The notes beneath the pieces were generated by a model that was not told the origin of the DNA, ran no database searches, and saw nothing but the letters and a program-made list of their open reading frames with translations. From Haliea sp. E1-2-M8 (GTDB lineage Bacteria; Pseudomonadota; Gammaproteobacteria; Pseudomonadales; Halieaceae): a stretch of DNA of 64,000 nucleotides. This document shows positions 54,366 through 62,741 of this stretch, one piece after another. The stretch spans positions 1 to 64,000 of the forward strand of contig NZ_JAUTDR010000020.1 in assembly GCF_030649675.1 (NCBI RefSeq), written 5' to 3'. Each line of letters opens with the position of its first letter. The stretch's first letter is position 1. Position numbers and translations under genes: made by a program.

Positions 54366-55343
54366 TCAACCCCAGAGTGCCTGTGCGGGGAACCCCACAA
54401 CGCCACCTTCTCCATACACCAGGCCGTGCTCGATGTCTGACTTGAGCAACAGCGGACCATCAATGTCCACGTACCGGCAGAACTGACCGATCACGTAGCT
54501 CGGTGCCATCGACAGGGAGCTGCCACACATGTTCCCCACCATCAGATCCAGCCCGGCCTTCCGGGCGGCATCCACCAGCGCCAGTCCCTCGGTGAGCCCG
54601 CCGCACTTGTCGAGTTTGATGTTGAGCACATCGTAGCGCCTGGCGGCGGTGGCAAACTCCCCCAGGTGCAGACAGGACTCGTCGGCGCCCAGGGGTACCG
54701 GGGATGTGAAACCCTCGAGTGCGTCGTCCTCGCCGCGCGGGAGGGGCTGTTCGATCATGGCGATTCCAAGTCGTGCCGCGTGGGGCAGGTACTCCTGCAG
54801 GGCCGCGAAGTCCCAGCCCTGATTGACGTCGACAATCAGCCTGGCATCCGGACGGGCGGCACGGATTGCCTCGAGCCGCTCAACGGGGTCGCTGGCATCC
54901 AGCTTGATCTTGAGATTGGCAAACTGGCGGGCTTCGCTGGCCCGTTCGCCCATGGCCTCCGCTGATGCGACGCCCAGGGTATAGACTGTGGTCAGCTGTC
55001 GCGGCGTGATCGACAGCAGTTCCCAGATGCGTTTGCCCGCTGCCTTCGCCCGATAGTCCCAGAAAGCGCAGTCGAGGGCATTGCGTGCACCGCCCGCAGG
55101 TAGCAGGCTCTGGATCTTCTCGGTGGACAGATCCCCGTCGAGACGGGCTGTCACGGTCTCGAGCTGCGCTGCCATGGAGTCGGCACTCTCCCCGAGGTAA
55201 TAGGCCCCCAGCGCTTCTCCGCGACCACGGACGCCATGCTTGCTCAGGGTGACTCTTACGGTCTCGCTGGATTCGAACACATGGCCGGTGATCGCGAATG
55301 GGGCGGCCATGGGAAAGGCGACTTTTTCGATGGTTATCTGCAT
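54366..55343 (-). CDS. Enolase-superfamily epimerase, probable N-acetyl-D-glutamate racemase (DgcA-like), locus 2
   Basis: The 325-residue protein is a paralogue of the locus 1 enzyme. It has catalytic KIK in NLKIKLDASDPVERL (about residues 145-159) and metal ligands in LIVDVNQGWDF, MIEQPLPRGEDDALEGF and LGADESC. The second Lys is in LNIKLDKCGGLTEG (about 248-261). In the DgcN-DgcA pathway this enzyme converts N-acetyl-D-Glu to N-acetyl-L-Glu. The alternative is L-Ala-D/L-Glu dipeptide epimerase. It is the last gene of the four-gene minus-strand operon, 15 bases after the intact DUF1611 gene, which favours the DgcA role. Confidence 0.88.
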   Translation of the reverse strand: MQITIEKVAFPMAAPFAITGHVFESSETVRVTLSKHGVRGRGEALGAYYLGESADSMAAQLETVTARLDGDLSTEKIQSLLPAGGARNALDCAFWDYRAKAAGKRIWELLSITPRQLTTVYTLGVASAEAMGERASEARQFANLKIKLDASDPVERLEAIRAARPDARLIVDVNQGWDFAALQEYLPHAARLGIAMIEQPLPRGEDDALEGFTSPVPLGADESCLHLGEFATAARRYDVLNIKLDKCGGLTEGLALVDAARKAGLDLMVGNMCGSSLSMAPSYVIGQFCRYVDIDGPLLLKSDIEHGLVYGEGGVVGFPAQALWG

Positions 55344-55358
55344 GGGGTGGCGTGCTCC

Positions 55359-56381
55359 TCAGGGGCGGAATTGCTGTACAAGATGGTCGACGATAGCGGA
55401 GGTTCCTTCGACCAGTGGGTCGACGCAGGGCAGACCATAGCGCCTGGCGAGGTCGGCGAGATAGGCCCCGCGCTCGTCGGCGGGGAGAGTCGAGCTGTTG
55501 ATGCTGATCCCCACACAGCGAATCTTGGGGTTGGTCAGCGAACCGACCGCCACAGTGCGTGCAATGACCTCCTCTATACTTGGTACCGGATAGTGCTCCC
55601 AGCCCGATATTTGTTCCCGCCCCGCCTCATGGCAGACGACAAACGCGTCCGGTTGTGAGCCCAGTAGCAGGCCGTGGCTGACCGGGGCATAGGCCGGGTG
55701 GAAAATTCCCCCCTGACCCTCAACTACATCCCAGTGCCCGGGGCTGTTGCCCGGTGACAACACTTCCGCGGCTCCGCTCAGAAAATCGGAAACCACCGCG
55801 TCCAGCGGAATGCCTCGTCCGGCGATCATGATACCGGTCTGCCCGGAGGCCCTGAAATCAACGTCGAGACCGGCGCTGCGCATGTCTCTTTCCAGCTGCA
55901 GGGCCGTGTATTTCTTGCCCAGGGCACAATCGGTACCTACAGTCAGCAACCGCATCCCGGTGCGTTTTCTGCCATTGCCGACCGGCAGCTCCGGCGGTGG
56001 CACCCGGATGTCGACCAGCCGCGCACCGCTGCCTGCGGCCGCAGTGGACAGGGCGCGGTTGTCGGCAAGGCGGGTATGCAGACCGGCGACGATGTCCAGG
56101 CCGGCTTCGGCGGCGGCTGCGAGTGCTGGCTGCCAACTTGCCGGCAGGGCGCCACCGACAGTGGCGGTACCTATGACTACAGACTTGACCCCGGCCGCGA
56201 CGGCTTCCTCAATAGTCATGTCCGGCAGCCCCAGATCCGCCGTGTCGGCGCTGAGCCTGAACTGACCCGCGCAGAGTTGGCGGCGCCAGTCGACCAGGCC
56301 TGCGCCGGTCTTGACAAACTTCCTGCGCGACTCGTCGCCGAGGAAAATCAGGTATGGGGACTGTAGTGAAATTGGATGCAT
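55359..56381 (-). CDS. DUF1611 protein, probable D-glutamate N-acetyltransferase (DgcN)
   Basis: The 340-residue protein is full-length for DUF1611. It has an N-terminal SPYLIFLGDESRRKFVKTGAG (about 8-27), an RLVDIRVPPPELPVG stretch near residue 121, a P-loop-like GTDCALGKKYTAL (about 149-161), and DFRASGQTGIMIAG near residue 176. The late DAFVVCHEAGR lies near residue 245, exactly in the part missing from the locus 1 copy. DgcN acetylates D-glutamate with acetyl-CoA in marine bacteria. It starts one base after the permease stop, showing tight coupling. Confidence 0.87.
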   Translation of the reverse strand: MHPISLQSPYLIFLGDESRRKFVKTGAGLVDWRRQLCAGQFRLSADTADLGLPDMTIEEAVAAGVKSVVIGTATVGGALPASWQPALAAAAEAGLDIVAGLHTRLADNRALSTAAAGSGARLVDIRVPPPELPVGNGRKRTGMRLLTVGTDCALGKKYTALQLERDMRSAGLDVDFRASGQTGIMIAGRGIPLDAVVSDFLSGAAEVLSPGNSPGHWDVVEGQGGIFHPAYAPVSHGLLLGSQPDAFVVCHEAGREQISGWEHYPVPSIEEVIARTVAVGSLTNPKIRCVGISINSSTLPADERGAYLADLARRYGLPCVDPLVEGTSAIVDHLVQQFRP

Positions 56382-56382
56382 G

Positions 56383-57471
56383 TCAGGATCCTGGCGGGGA
56401 TAGCCGGTGGATTTTCCAGATACCCAGGGTTAGCAGTGGCAGTATGAGGATGGCAATAAACACCCAGGTCAGAAACCCGTAACCTTTGGCGATAAGATCC
56501 ACAATACCGATCGCGGTGGCACCGTATACCGACACGAGCAAGAGTCCTGCCGCGATCAGTGGGCGTGCGAATCGCGGTAGCCGGTGGCCCGTCTCATGGG
56601 CTTGCACATCGATGCGCTCGTTGATCGAATGCAACAGTCCGGTGCCGGTCTCGACGAAGGTGCCGAATACTACCAGCTGGAACAGCAGCTGCAGCCAGGG
56701 TGTCTGCAGCTGTGCCATGAGATACAGGGCAGGGACCGGTTGCTCGGCAATCTCTGGGTACTGGGACATCATCGCCAGATAAAACATGAACGCCGGCACC
56801 ACGGCGATGGCGCCGGTGATCATGCCGGCACCAATGGCCTGGCGCCGGCTGGTGAGCAGCACCATGCAGAAAAGTACCGCCGGTAGATTGATGTTGTAGC
56901 CCGCATAGCGGACACCGTTGACCAGCCAGTTCTCCCCGCCCTGATCCGCGTCCAGCGTATGCTGGATGGCATCGCCGAAGTTGACGAAGGTGATGATGAA
57001 CAGGGCGATGTACACCAGGTAGAGAAGTACAGACCAGAACGCCAGCGCTTTCTGGATCACCGCCGAGCCGAGAAACGTCAGCAGGCCCACCAGCACCATC
57101 ATGGCAACCGTGCCCGCTGTCGCCGGTACTCCCAGCAGGGTGAGCACCAGTTCTCCCGCCGCGGAGCCGACCACCGCGAGAATCAGGATGACCAGGGCAA
57201 TGTAGGCGATCTCGTAGAGTATCCAGGCCGGTCCCAGCAAATGCCGGCAGAAGGTCCGGTAGTCGAAGGAACGTGTTACCCGTGCGAACTCGTAGGCCGC
57301 GGCCATGACGATACTGAAGACCAGGCCGGCGACAACAATGCCCAGCAGTCCTCCCACGGGTCCCGAGGGAACGAAGAACTCCACCAGTTCGCGTCCGGTG
57401 GCGTAACCACCGCCGATGATTACCGACTGGAAAATCAGCCCCGGGAGCAGGTAGGCGCGCCACGCGGCCAT
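56383..57471 (-). CDS. YkvI-family inner-membrane permease, locus 2
   Basis: The 362-residue protein has about ten membrane helices. Its N-terminal broken-helix motif IFQSVIIGGGYATGRELVEF (residues 13-32) is shared with the locus 1 paralogue, as are EFARVT and the C-terminal ATAIGIVDLIAKGYG. It sits between a serine hydrolase and DgcN in a four-gene operon with one-base gaps, so it probably imports the product made by the periplasmic hydrolase. Substrate specificity is inferred only. Confidence 0.84.
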   Translation of the reverse strand: MAAWRAYLLPGLIFQSVIIGGGYATGRELVEFFVPSGPVGGLLGIVVAGLVFSIVMAAAYEFARVTRSFDYRTFCRHLLGPAWILYEIAYIALVILILAVVGSAAGELVLTLLGVPATAGTVAMMVLVGLLTFLGSAVIQKALAFWSVLLYLVYIALFIITFVNFGDAIQHTLDADQGGENWLVNGVRYAGYNINLPAVLFCMVLLTSRRQAIGAGMITGAIAVVPAFMFYLAMMSQYPEIAEQPVPALYLMAQLQTPWLQLLFQLVVFGTFVETGTGLLHSINERIDVQAHETGHRLPRFARPLIAAGLLLVSVYGATAIGIVDLIAKGYGFLTWVFIAILILPLLTLGIWKIHRLSPPGS

Positions 57472-57472
57472 A

Positions 57473-58933
57473 TCAGCGGCCGCTGGTCGGTATGGCGGGG
57501 AAGGGCGGCCGGTCCATGGCCGGGATGCTGATATCTACGCCCGTTACCACTCCATCCACTTCCCGCAGGCGTACCTGCAGGCCCATGCCACCCTGGGCCA
57601 CGAACTCCCCTGGCCCCACGGCGGTAAGCGGCAGTGTGGGGGCCTGCTCATCGTCCGCGGCACCCAGCCGGGCGAGCAGGGTGCCATCGTGGTACACGAG
57701 GGAGAACAGTCCATCCGCGGTGAGGCGGAAGGGTGTCATCAGGTAGGTGCCACTCAATTGGCGCAGGCGCTCGGGACCAGGTTGCCTGACCAGCGGCTCA
57801 GGTATGACCGGCTCCTTGCCCAACAGCAGACTGGTGATCTTGCGGGAGAGCACAGCCGGCGACACCGGTGGATTTCCGGCATTGCTGAGGATAACGACAG
57901 TCATGTCCAGTTCCGGGTAGTAGGCGTGGTGGGAACTGAAGCCGGTAATACTGCCGCCATGGGCCCACACGGTGTAACCGTGGTTTTCATTTCGGGTCAG
58001 CGCGCCGAGAGCGTAGGTTTGCGGTGTCCCATCGGGAAACGCGAGTGTCCTCGTGATCAAGGTACGCAAACTTTCTGCTACCGCGGACGAAGTGAAGATC
58101 TTGCGCCGGTACTGTGCGAGGTCTGCTGCCGTAGCCTGGATGGAGCCCGCGGCGAAGGGTGTGAGGTAGGGTGTGGGCGCGGCATTGTGGAAGCCCTCGG
58201 GGGTGGCCAGGTAACCTTGCGCGCGATTGGCGACAATGTCCTCGTGGCGTCCGCTGTAGGTATGCGTCAGCCCCAGCGGATCCAGGATCCGCTCCTGCAA
58301 CAGAGCGTAGAAGTCCTCCCCGGTCACAGCTTCGAGAATAAGGCCCAGCAGATAGTAGCCAGAGTTCGAGTACAGAAAATGGCTGCCGGACTCGAAATCG
58401 AGCGGGGTGTCGGCGAACAGTCGCAGTATATCCTCCCGCTGGTTCGGTACCCAGGTGAGGATCGCTTGCCCTGTTGGCAGGGCGGTATAATTGGCGATGC
58501 CCGAGGTGTGAGTCAGTAGCTGCTGCAGATTGGCGTGACGGCCGGGACCCTCGTAGTCGGGAAGGTAATCGACTACCCGTCCCTCCAGCTGCAACTCGCC
58601 CCCTGCAACCAGTTGCAGGACCAGGTGCGCAGTGTAGGACTTGGTGATGGAGCCGAGCTGGTATACCGTATCGCTGCCCGCGGCGACCTGATGCTCCAAA
58701 TCCGCAAAGCCCACGCTGTTGCTGTAAAATGTTTCGCCCCCCACATCCACCAGGATGGTGTAGGCGGGGGTGAGGCCCTGCCAGGGTATCTCAATGGCCA
58801 ACAGGGAATCGACCTGGTCGATTGTGTCCGGGTCAGGTTTCCACGTCTCCCCGGACCAGGAAAGGCTGGAAAGAGTCGCCAGGGCAATGAAGCAACAGCG
58901 CCGGGTACATGTTCTTATTGTTGACGTAATAAT
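57473..58933 (-). CDS. Secreted serine hydrolase heading the locus 2 operon
   Basis: The beta-lactamase-fold hydrolase has SITK in LGSITKSYTAH, YSN in FLYSNSGYYLLG, and HGG in WAHGGSITGF, all three class motifs. A C-terminal beta domain follows. A signal-like stretch (CCFIALATLSSLSW) lies at the start. The beginning is unclear. No ATG or GTG in frame sits near this signal sequence, but a strong GGAGGA (58946-58941) lies seven bases before an ATT at 58933, giving 486 residues. The frame stays open up to 59020, which would add an arginine-rich lead. The operon continues into the permease one base later. Confidence 0.82.
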   Translation of the reverse strand: MITSTIRTCTRRCCFIALATLSSLSWSGETWKPDPDTIDQVDSLLAIEIPWQGLTPAYTILVDVGGETFYSNSVGFADLEHQVAAGSDTVYQLGSITKSYTAHLVLQLVAGGELQLEGRVVDYLPDYEGPGRHANLQQLLTHTSGIANYTALPTGQAILTWVPNQREDILRLFADTPLDFESGSHFLYSNSGYYLLGLILEAVTGEDFYALLQERILDPLGLTHTYSGRHEDIVANRAQGYLATPEGFHNAAPTPYLTPFAAGSIQATAADLAQYRRKIFTSSAVAESLRTLITRTLAFPDGTPQTYALGALTRNENHGYTVWAHGGSITGFSSHHAYYPELDMTVVILSNAGNPPVSPAVLSRKITSLLLGKEPVIPEPLVRQPGPERLRQLSGTYLMTPFRLTADGLFSLVYHDGTLLARLGAADDEQAPTLPLTAVGPGEFVAQGGMGLQVRLREVDGVVTGVDISIPAMDRPPFPAIPTSGR

Positions 58934-59100
58934 GGCCTTGTCCTCCAGCCAGTGGGGTCGGTGCCTGGCTCGGGCGGCTGTCCGGGACCACCTGCGGGGC
59001 CTCGGGTGCGAGCTGCGCACATGCCCGGCAATTCATTCAATGCTAATCTGTAGACGGTACGTGGTCTCCGCTCTCAGGCGGATCAGACGTTAGCACAAGT

Positions 59101-59118
59101 ATGTTGTCGTGACAACGA
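59101..59118. promoter_or_regulatory. MarR-type operator before marR and the locus 2 operon
   Basis: ATGTTGTCGTGACAACGA contains the perfect inverted repeat GTTGTC-GT-GACAAC (59103-59116), located 67 bases before the marR start in the divergent region shared with the serine hydrolase operon. An almost identical site precedes the TonB receptor at 59736. Confidence 0.75.
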
Positions 59119-59185
59119 AGTGAGCGAATTGTTGCCTGCAGGCTATACGATACGGTCGCGGCCCGGTCCGCAATAAGGAGAGACG

Positions 59186-59683
59186 ATGCCTCTAGCACCA
59201 CTGCCCAGGTCGAAGAAGGACCAGCTGACGGAGGGTATGGAGCCGCCCTCCCATATCAGCTACCAGATCACGATTGCCGCCAACCTGATGGCTTTTGGCA
59301 GCAGCGCCAGTAACGTAAAGCGTTTTGGTATCAAGACCCGCGAGTGGCGGGTACTCGGGTGCATCACCCAGGTAGGCCCGGCTACAGCCAGTGACATCGT
59401 GCGCCTGGTGCAGCAGGACAAGGGCAGCATCAGCAGGGCCATCACCGGCCTGGAGCGAGAGGGGTTGATCGGGAAGATTCCCAATCACGCCCACAAGAAC
59501 AGCCCCTACATCTGGCTGACAGAGAAAGGGCGCAAGCTGGTTGATCGCATTTATCCAGTGTTTATCCAACAGGCAGAACTGTTCACCGATGTCCTCAGCG
59601 ACAGGGAAAAGCGGGAGTTGTGCCGTCTTCTGGACAAACTGAAAGACCATGTGGAGCAGGTGCGGATTGAGCAGGGCATCTAG
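59186..59683 (+). CDS. MarR family transcriptional regulator
   Basis: The 165-residue protein has the MarR winged helix. The recognition region is ATASDIVRLVQQDKGSISRA (about residues 66-85), followed by a wing ending in SPYIWLTEKGRKLV (about 107-120). A helical C-terminal dimerisation part follows. AAGGAGAG precedes the ATG. It is divergent from the serine hydrolase-permease-dgcN-dgcA operon and followed by a TonB receptor, and matching palindromes lie before both. It probably represses locus 2 until a ligand, perhaps the imported compound, is present. Confidence 0.92.
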   Translation: MPLAPLPRSKKDQLTEGMEPPSHISYQITIAANLMAFGSSASNVKRFGIKTREWRVLGCITQVGPATASDIVRLVQQDKGSISRAITGLEREGLIGKIPNHAHKNSPYIWLTEKGRKLVDRIYPVFIQQAELFTDVLSDREKRELCRLLDKLKDHVEQVRIEQGI

Positions 59684-59735
59684 CCCGGGGCCCTGGCGGG
59701 TCCGTCTTCGGCGTATCCCTGCGCCCGGATCCAGT

Positions 59736-59753
59736 ATGTTGTTATAACAACGA
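59736..59753. promoter_or_regulatory. MarR-type operator before the TonB receptor
   Basis: ATGTTGTTATAACAACGA contains the perfect inverted repeat GTTGTT-AT-AACAAC and matches the site at 59101 in 15 of 18 positions, the three differences being transitions. It lies about 100 bases upstream of the receptor start and may overlap the promoter. Confidence 0.75.
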
Positions 59754-59851
59754 ACCTGTGCTACCTTTTTCCCATTCGCATCCAGCCCGGCTGCCGGCAC
59801 GGAGTATCCGGCGGGCCCGGGAGAACACCATAACGAGAATGGAGAGCAGCT

Positions 59852-62701
59852 ATGGCGGGAAATATGTTGACGTTGACGAAGCTGGCCCACTGTGTGCGCG
59901 AGCATGCCTGTAGCCTGACGAGGCTTTCGGCAGCCGTTGCCATGGCAACGCTGCCAGCTGGCGCCGTCTATGCTCAGGGTTCCGGTGGCGGTGTTCTGGA
60001 GGAGGTGATTGTCACCTCTGCGGCGACCCGGCTGCAGTCCGGGTTTGAGTCGCCCAAGCCGGTTACCACGGTCAGCCGGGAGCAGCTGGACGCGCGGGGC
60101 TTGGTGAATATAGCCGACTTCCTCAATGAAATACCTTCCTTCATTGGCACCACAACACCGGCAACCACCACCCTTTCATCCAGCCTCAATGGTGCCAACC
60201 TGCTGGACCTGCGCGGCCTGGGGCCCAACCGCACTCTGGTTCTCGTGGATCGACGCCGCTTCACCCCTACCAATGATACCGGGGCGATCAACATCAACGT
60301 GATACCACAGTCTCTGATCAAGAACGTGGAAGTCGTCACTGGCGGTGCCTCCGCTCAGTGGGGCTCCGATGCGGTGGCCGGAGTAGTGAACCTCCAGCTT
60401 GATCGCGAGTTCGAGGGAGCCAGGGTCGATGCCCGCTATGGCGAGGCCGGCGAGGGTGATGCCCAGACAGAATTCGTTTCCCTCGCCTTCGGGGTTGCCA
60501 GTGATGACGGCCGCAGCCACCTGGTAGTCGGTGGCGACATGGAGAACCACGACGGTGTCGTGAACCAAAGTGACCGCGACTGGGGCAGGGAACGCTGGGG
60601 GATTGTCGGTAACCCGCTAGACACGGGCCCCGATGATGGCGTTCCAGCACGACTCATCACTCGCAATGTGGTGTTGGGTCTGGGTACCCCCGGTGGTTAC
60701 CTGCCGCTGGCACTGGGCAATCATCCCGCCGTAGCCCAGACCCGCTTTGGTCCCGCTGGTGAGTGGCTGCCCTACGACATAGGCGAATTCCCGATTCCCA
60801 ACGCATTTGCCGCGCTACCTTTCCAGGTTGGTGGTGACGGCACTCCGTTTGGTGATCCTGCCAGTCTCTCCGCGCCCTACGATCGCAAATCCTTCATGGC
60901 GATTGGCAGCCATGATCTCACTGACAGAGTTACCCTGTTCGCGGAAGCATCCTGGGGCAAGACCAGCTCCAGAAACGAAACGGTACACCCGTGGAGCTTC
61001 ATTGGCGGCGGTCCGGACATTATTGCCGCGGATAACCCGTTCATACCGGAGCCACTGCAGCAGGTCATGACAGAGAATGCCATTCCGGTGCTGGTAATGG
61101 CTCGCACCAATATTGATCACGGGGCAATTACCTCGGACACCACCAATGAGACCACGCGTTTTCTTGCGGGGGCAAGGGGCGACTTTGCCGACGCATGGCG
61201 CTGGGAGTTGTCAGCGGCTACCGGCACCACCGATTCCCAGGCTCTGCAGTTCAACAATGTCATCAAGGCCAACCGAAACTTTGCCATTGACGCAGTGCGT
61301 GACCCCGCAACAGGAAATAACGTGTGCCGGGCAAACCTCGGTGGCGCCAACGGTGCGCCGGGCTGTGTGCCTCTGAATCTGTTTGGCAACGGTGCTCCCA
61401 GCCAGGCCGCTCTCGATTACATTCACGGCACCGCCAGCTTGCAGTGGGAAGTGCGGCAGAAAGTGTTTGCCGCATCCATGAGCGGTGAACTGCTGGACTT
61501 GCCCGCTGGACCGGTCGCGCTGGCATTCGGGGCCGAGTACCGCGAAGAGAGCTCGTCCACCACACCCGACAAGACCGCCGTTGACGGCGGGTATTTCATT
61601 ACCAATGTGGTGCCGCTGGAAGGCGAGTTCGATGTGTCCGAAGCATTCCTGGAGGCGGGGGTTCCGGTGCTGGCGGGTGCCAACGGCATGAACCTGGATG
61701 TCAATGCCGCGATCCGTTACACCGACTACAGCACCAGCGGTGGCGAGAATACCTGGCAACTGGGGGCAACCTTCAGTCCCTATACCGATCTCACCTTCCG
61801 TGGCACCGTGTCCCGCGACATTCGCGCACCGAATATTGGCGAGCTGTTCCAGACATCGCGCCTGTTCTTCCAGAACCTGGTCGACCCGTTCAGCGGGGGG
61901 GTGTCCCGCCTGATCCAGGTTCCGGTCGGTGGCAATACCGAGCTGGCGCCCGAGGAATCGGATACCGTGACCTTTGGTGCCGTGTACCAGCCTGCATGGC
62001 TGGACCGGTTTAGCCTGTCGGCGGACTGGTACCAGATCGAGATCGATGGCGCCATCAGCAGCCTGCCGGCACAAACCGTTGTCGACACCTGCTTTGCAAC
62101 CGGCGCTCTCTGTGAGTTGGTGACTCTGCAGAACGGAGAATTGTTCCGGGTGCAGGAAAACCTGGTCAACGTGGCACAGCGCAATGTCGAGGGAGTTGAT
62201 CTGGAGGCGGTCTACGAAGTACCGGAACTTGTGGGCGGTACTCTGACGCTGCGCTGGCTGGCGAGCTATGTCGAGGAGCAATCGTTCTCCCCCGATGGCA
62301 TCACCGTGCTGGATGATGCTGGCGTGGTGGGTCCGGATGCCGCGGGCGACAACCCGACACCTGAATGGCGCTGGAACCTCTCCGGTGACTACCGGATAGG
62401 GCAGCTTGGCGTGACCGCACAATTGCGCTACGTCGGCGGTGGCGACTACCTGGCCGATCAGACGGCCGAAGACATCAATGACAACGATGTGGACGATGTC
62501 TACTATGTCAACCTGGCCGCCCGCTATGATGTCCCCTTGAGCGAGAGTGGCAATCTGCAGCTTTATGCTGGAATCAACAACGTCTTTGACGAGGATCCGC
62601 CGGTTGCGCCGGTGGATTTCATCAATAACCTGGGCACCAACACTCAATTGTACGATGTCGTCGGCCGCTATTTCTTTGGCGGTGTGAGACTGACTTTCTA
62701 G
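59852..62701 (+). CDS. TonB-dependent outer-membrane receptor
   Basis: The 949-residue receptor has an N-terminal signal (about residues 20-41, ending VYAQG) and a TonB-box-like LEEVIVTSAA (about 48-57). Its plug includes NGANLLDLRGLGPNRTLVLV and GGASAQWGSDAVAGVVN, and a long barrel ends in FFGGVRLTF with a terminal Phe. This plug type (NRTLVLVDRRR) occurs in large receptors for peptides, glycans or other organic substrates rather than for siderophores. With an operator in front, and the D-aminoacylase gene 40 bases behind, it is probably the entry port for the substrate of locus 2. Confidence 0.93.
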   Translation: MAGNMLTLTKLAHCVREHACSLTRLSAAVAMATLPAGAVYAQGSGGGVLEEVIVTSAATRLQSGFESPKPVTTVSREQLDARGLVNIADFLNEIPSFIGTTTPATTTLSSSLNGANLLDLRGLGPNRTLVLVDRRRFTPTNDTGAININVIPQSLIKNVEVVTGGASAQWGSDAVAGVVNLQLDREFEGARVDARYGEAGEGDAQTEFVSLAFGVASDDGRSHLVVGGDMENHDGVVNQSDRDWGRERWGIVGNPLDTGPDDGVPARLITRNVVLGLGTPGGYLPLALGNHPAVAQTRFGPAGEWLPYDIGEFPIPNAFAALPFQVGGDGTPFGDPASLSAPYDRKSFMAIGSHDLTDRVTLFAEASWGKTSSRNETVHPWSFIGGGPDIIAADNPFIPEPLQQVMTENAIPVLVMARTNIDHGAITSDTTNETTRFLAGARGDFADAWRWELSAATGTTDSQALQFNNVIKANRNFAIDAVRDPATGNNVCRANLGGANGAPGCVPLNLFGNGAPSQAALDYIHGTASLQWEVRQKVFAASMSGELLDLPAGPVALAFGAEYREESSSTTPDKTAVDGGYFITNVVPLEGEFDVSEAFLEAGVPVLAGANGMNLDVNAAIRYTDYSTSGGENTWQLGATFSPYTDLTFRGTVSRDIRAPNIGELFQTSRLFFQNLVDPFSGGVSRLIQVPVGGNTELAPEESDTVTFGAVYQPAWLDRFSLSADWYQIEIDGAISSLPAQTVVDTCFATGALCELVTLQNGELFRVQENLVNVAQRNVEGVDLEAVYEVPELVGGTLTLRWLASYVEEQSFSPDGITVLDDAGVVGPDAAGDNPTPEWRWNLSGDYRIGQLGVTAQLRYVGGGDYLADQTAEDINDNDVDDVYYVNLAARYDVPLSESGNLQLYAGINNVFDEDPPVAPVDFINNLGTNTQLYDVVGRYFFGGVRLTF

Positions 62702-62741
62702 CACCGTTATGCCGGCCCAATACATTCAGGGAGCAGTGAAC

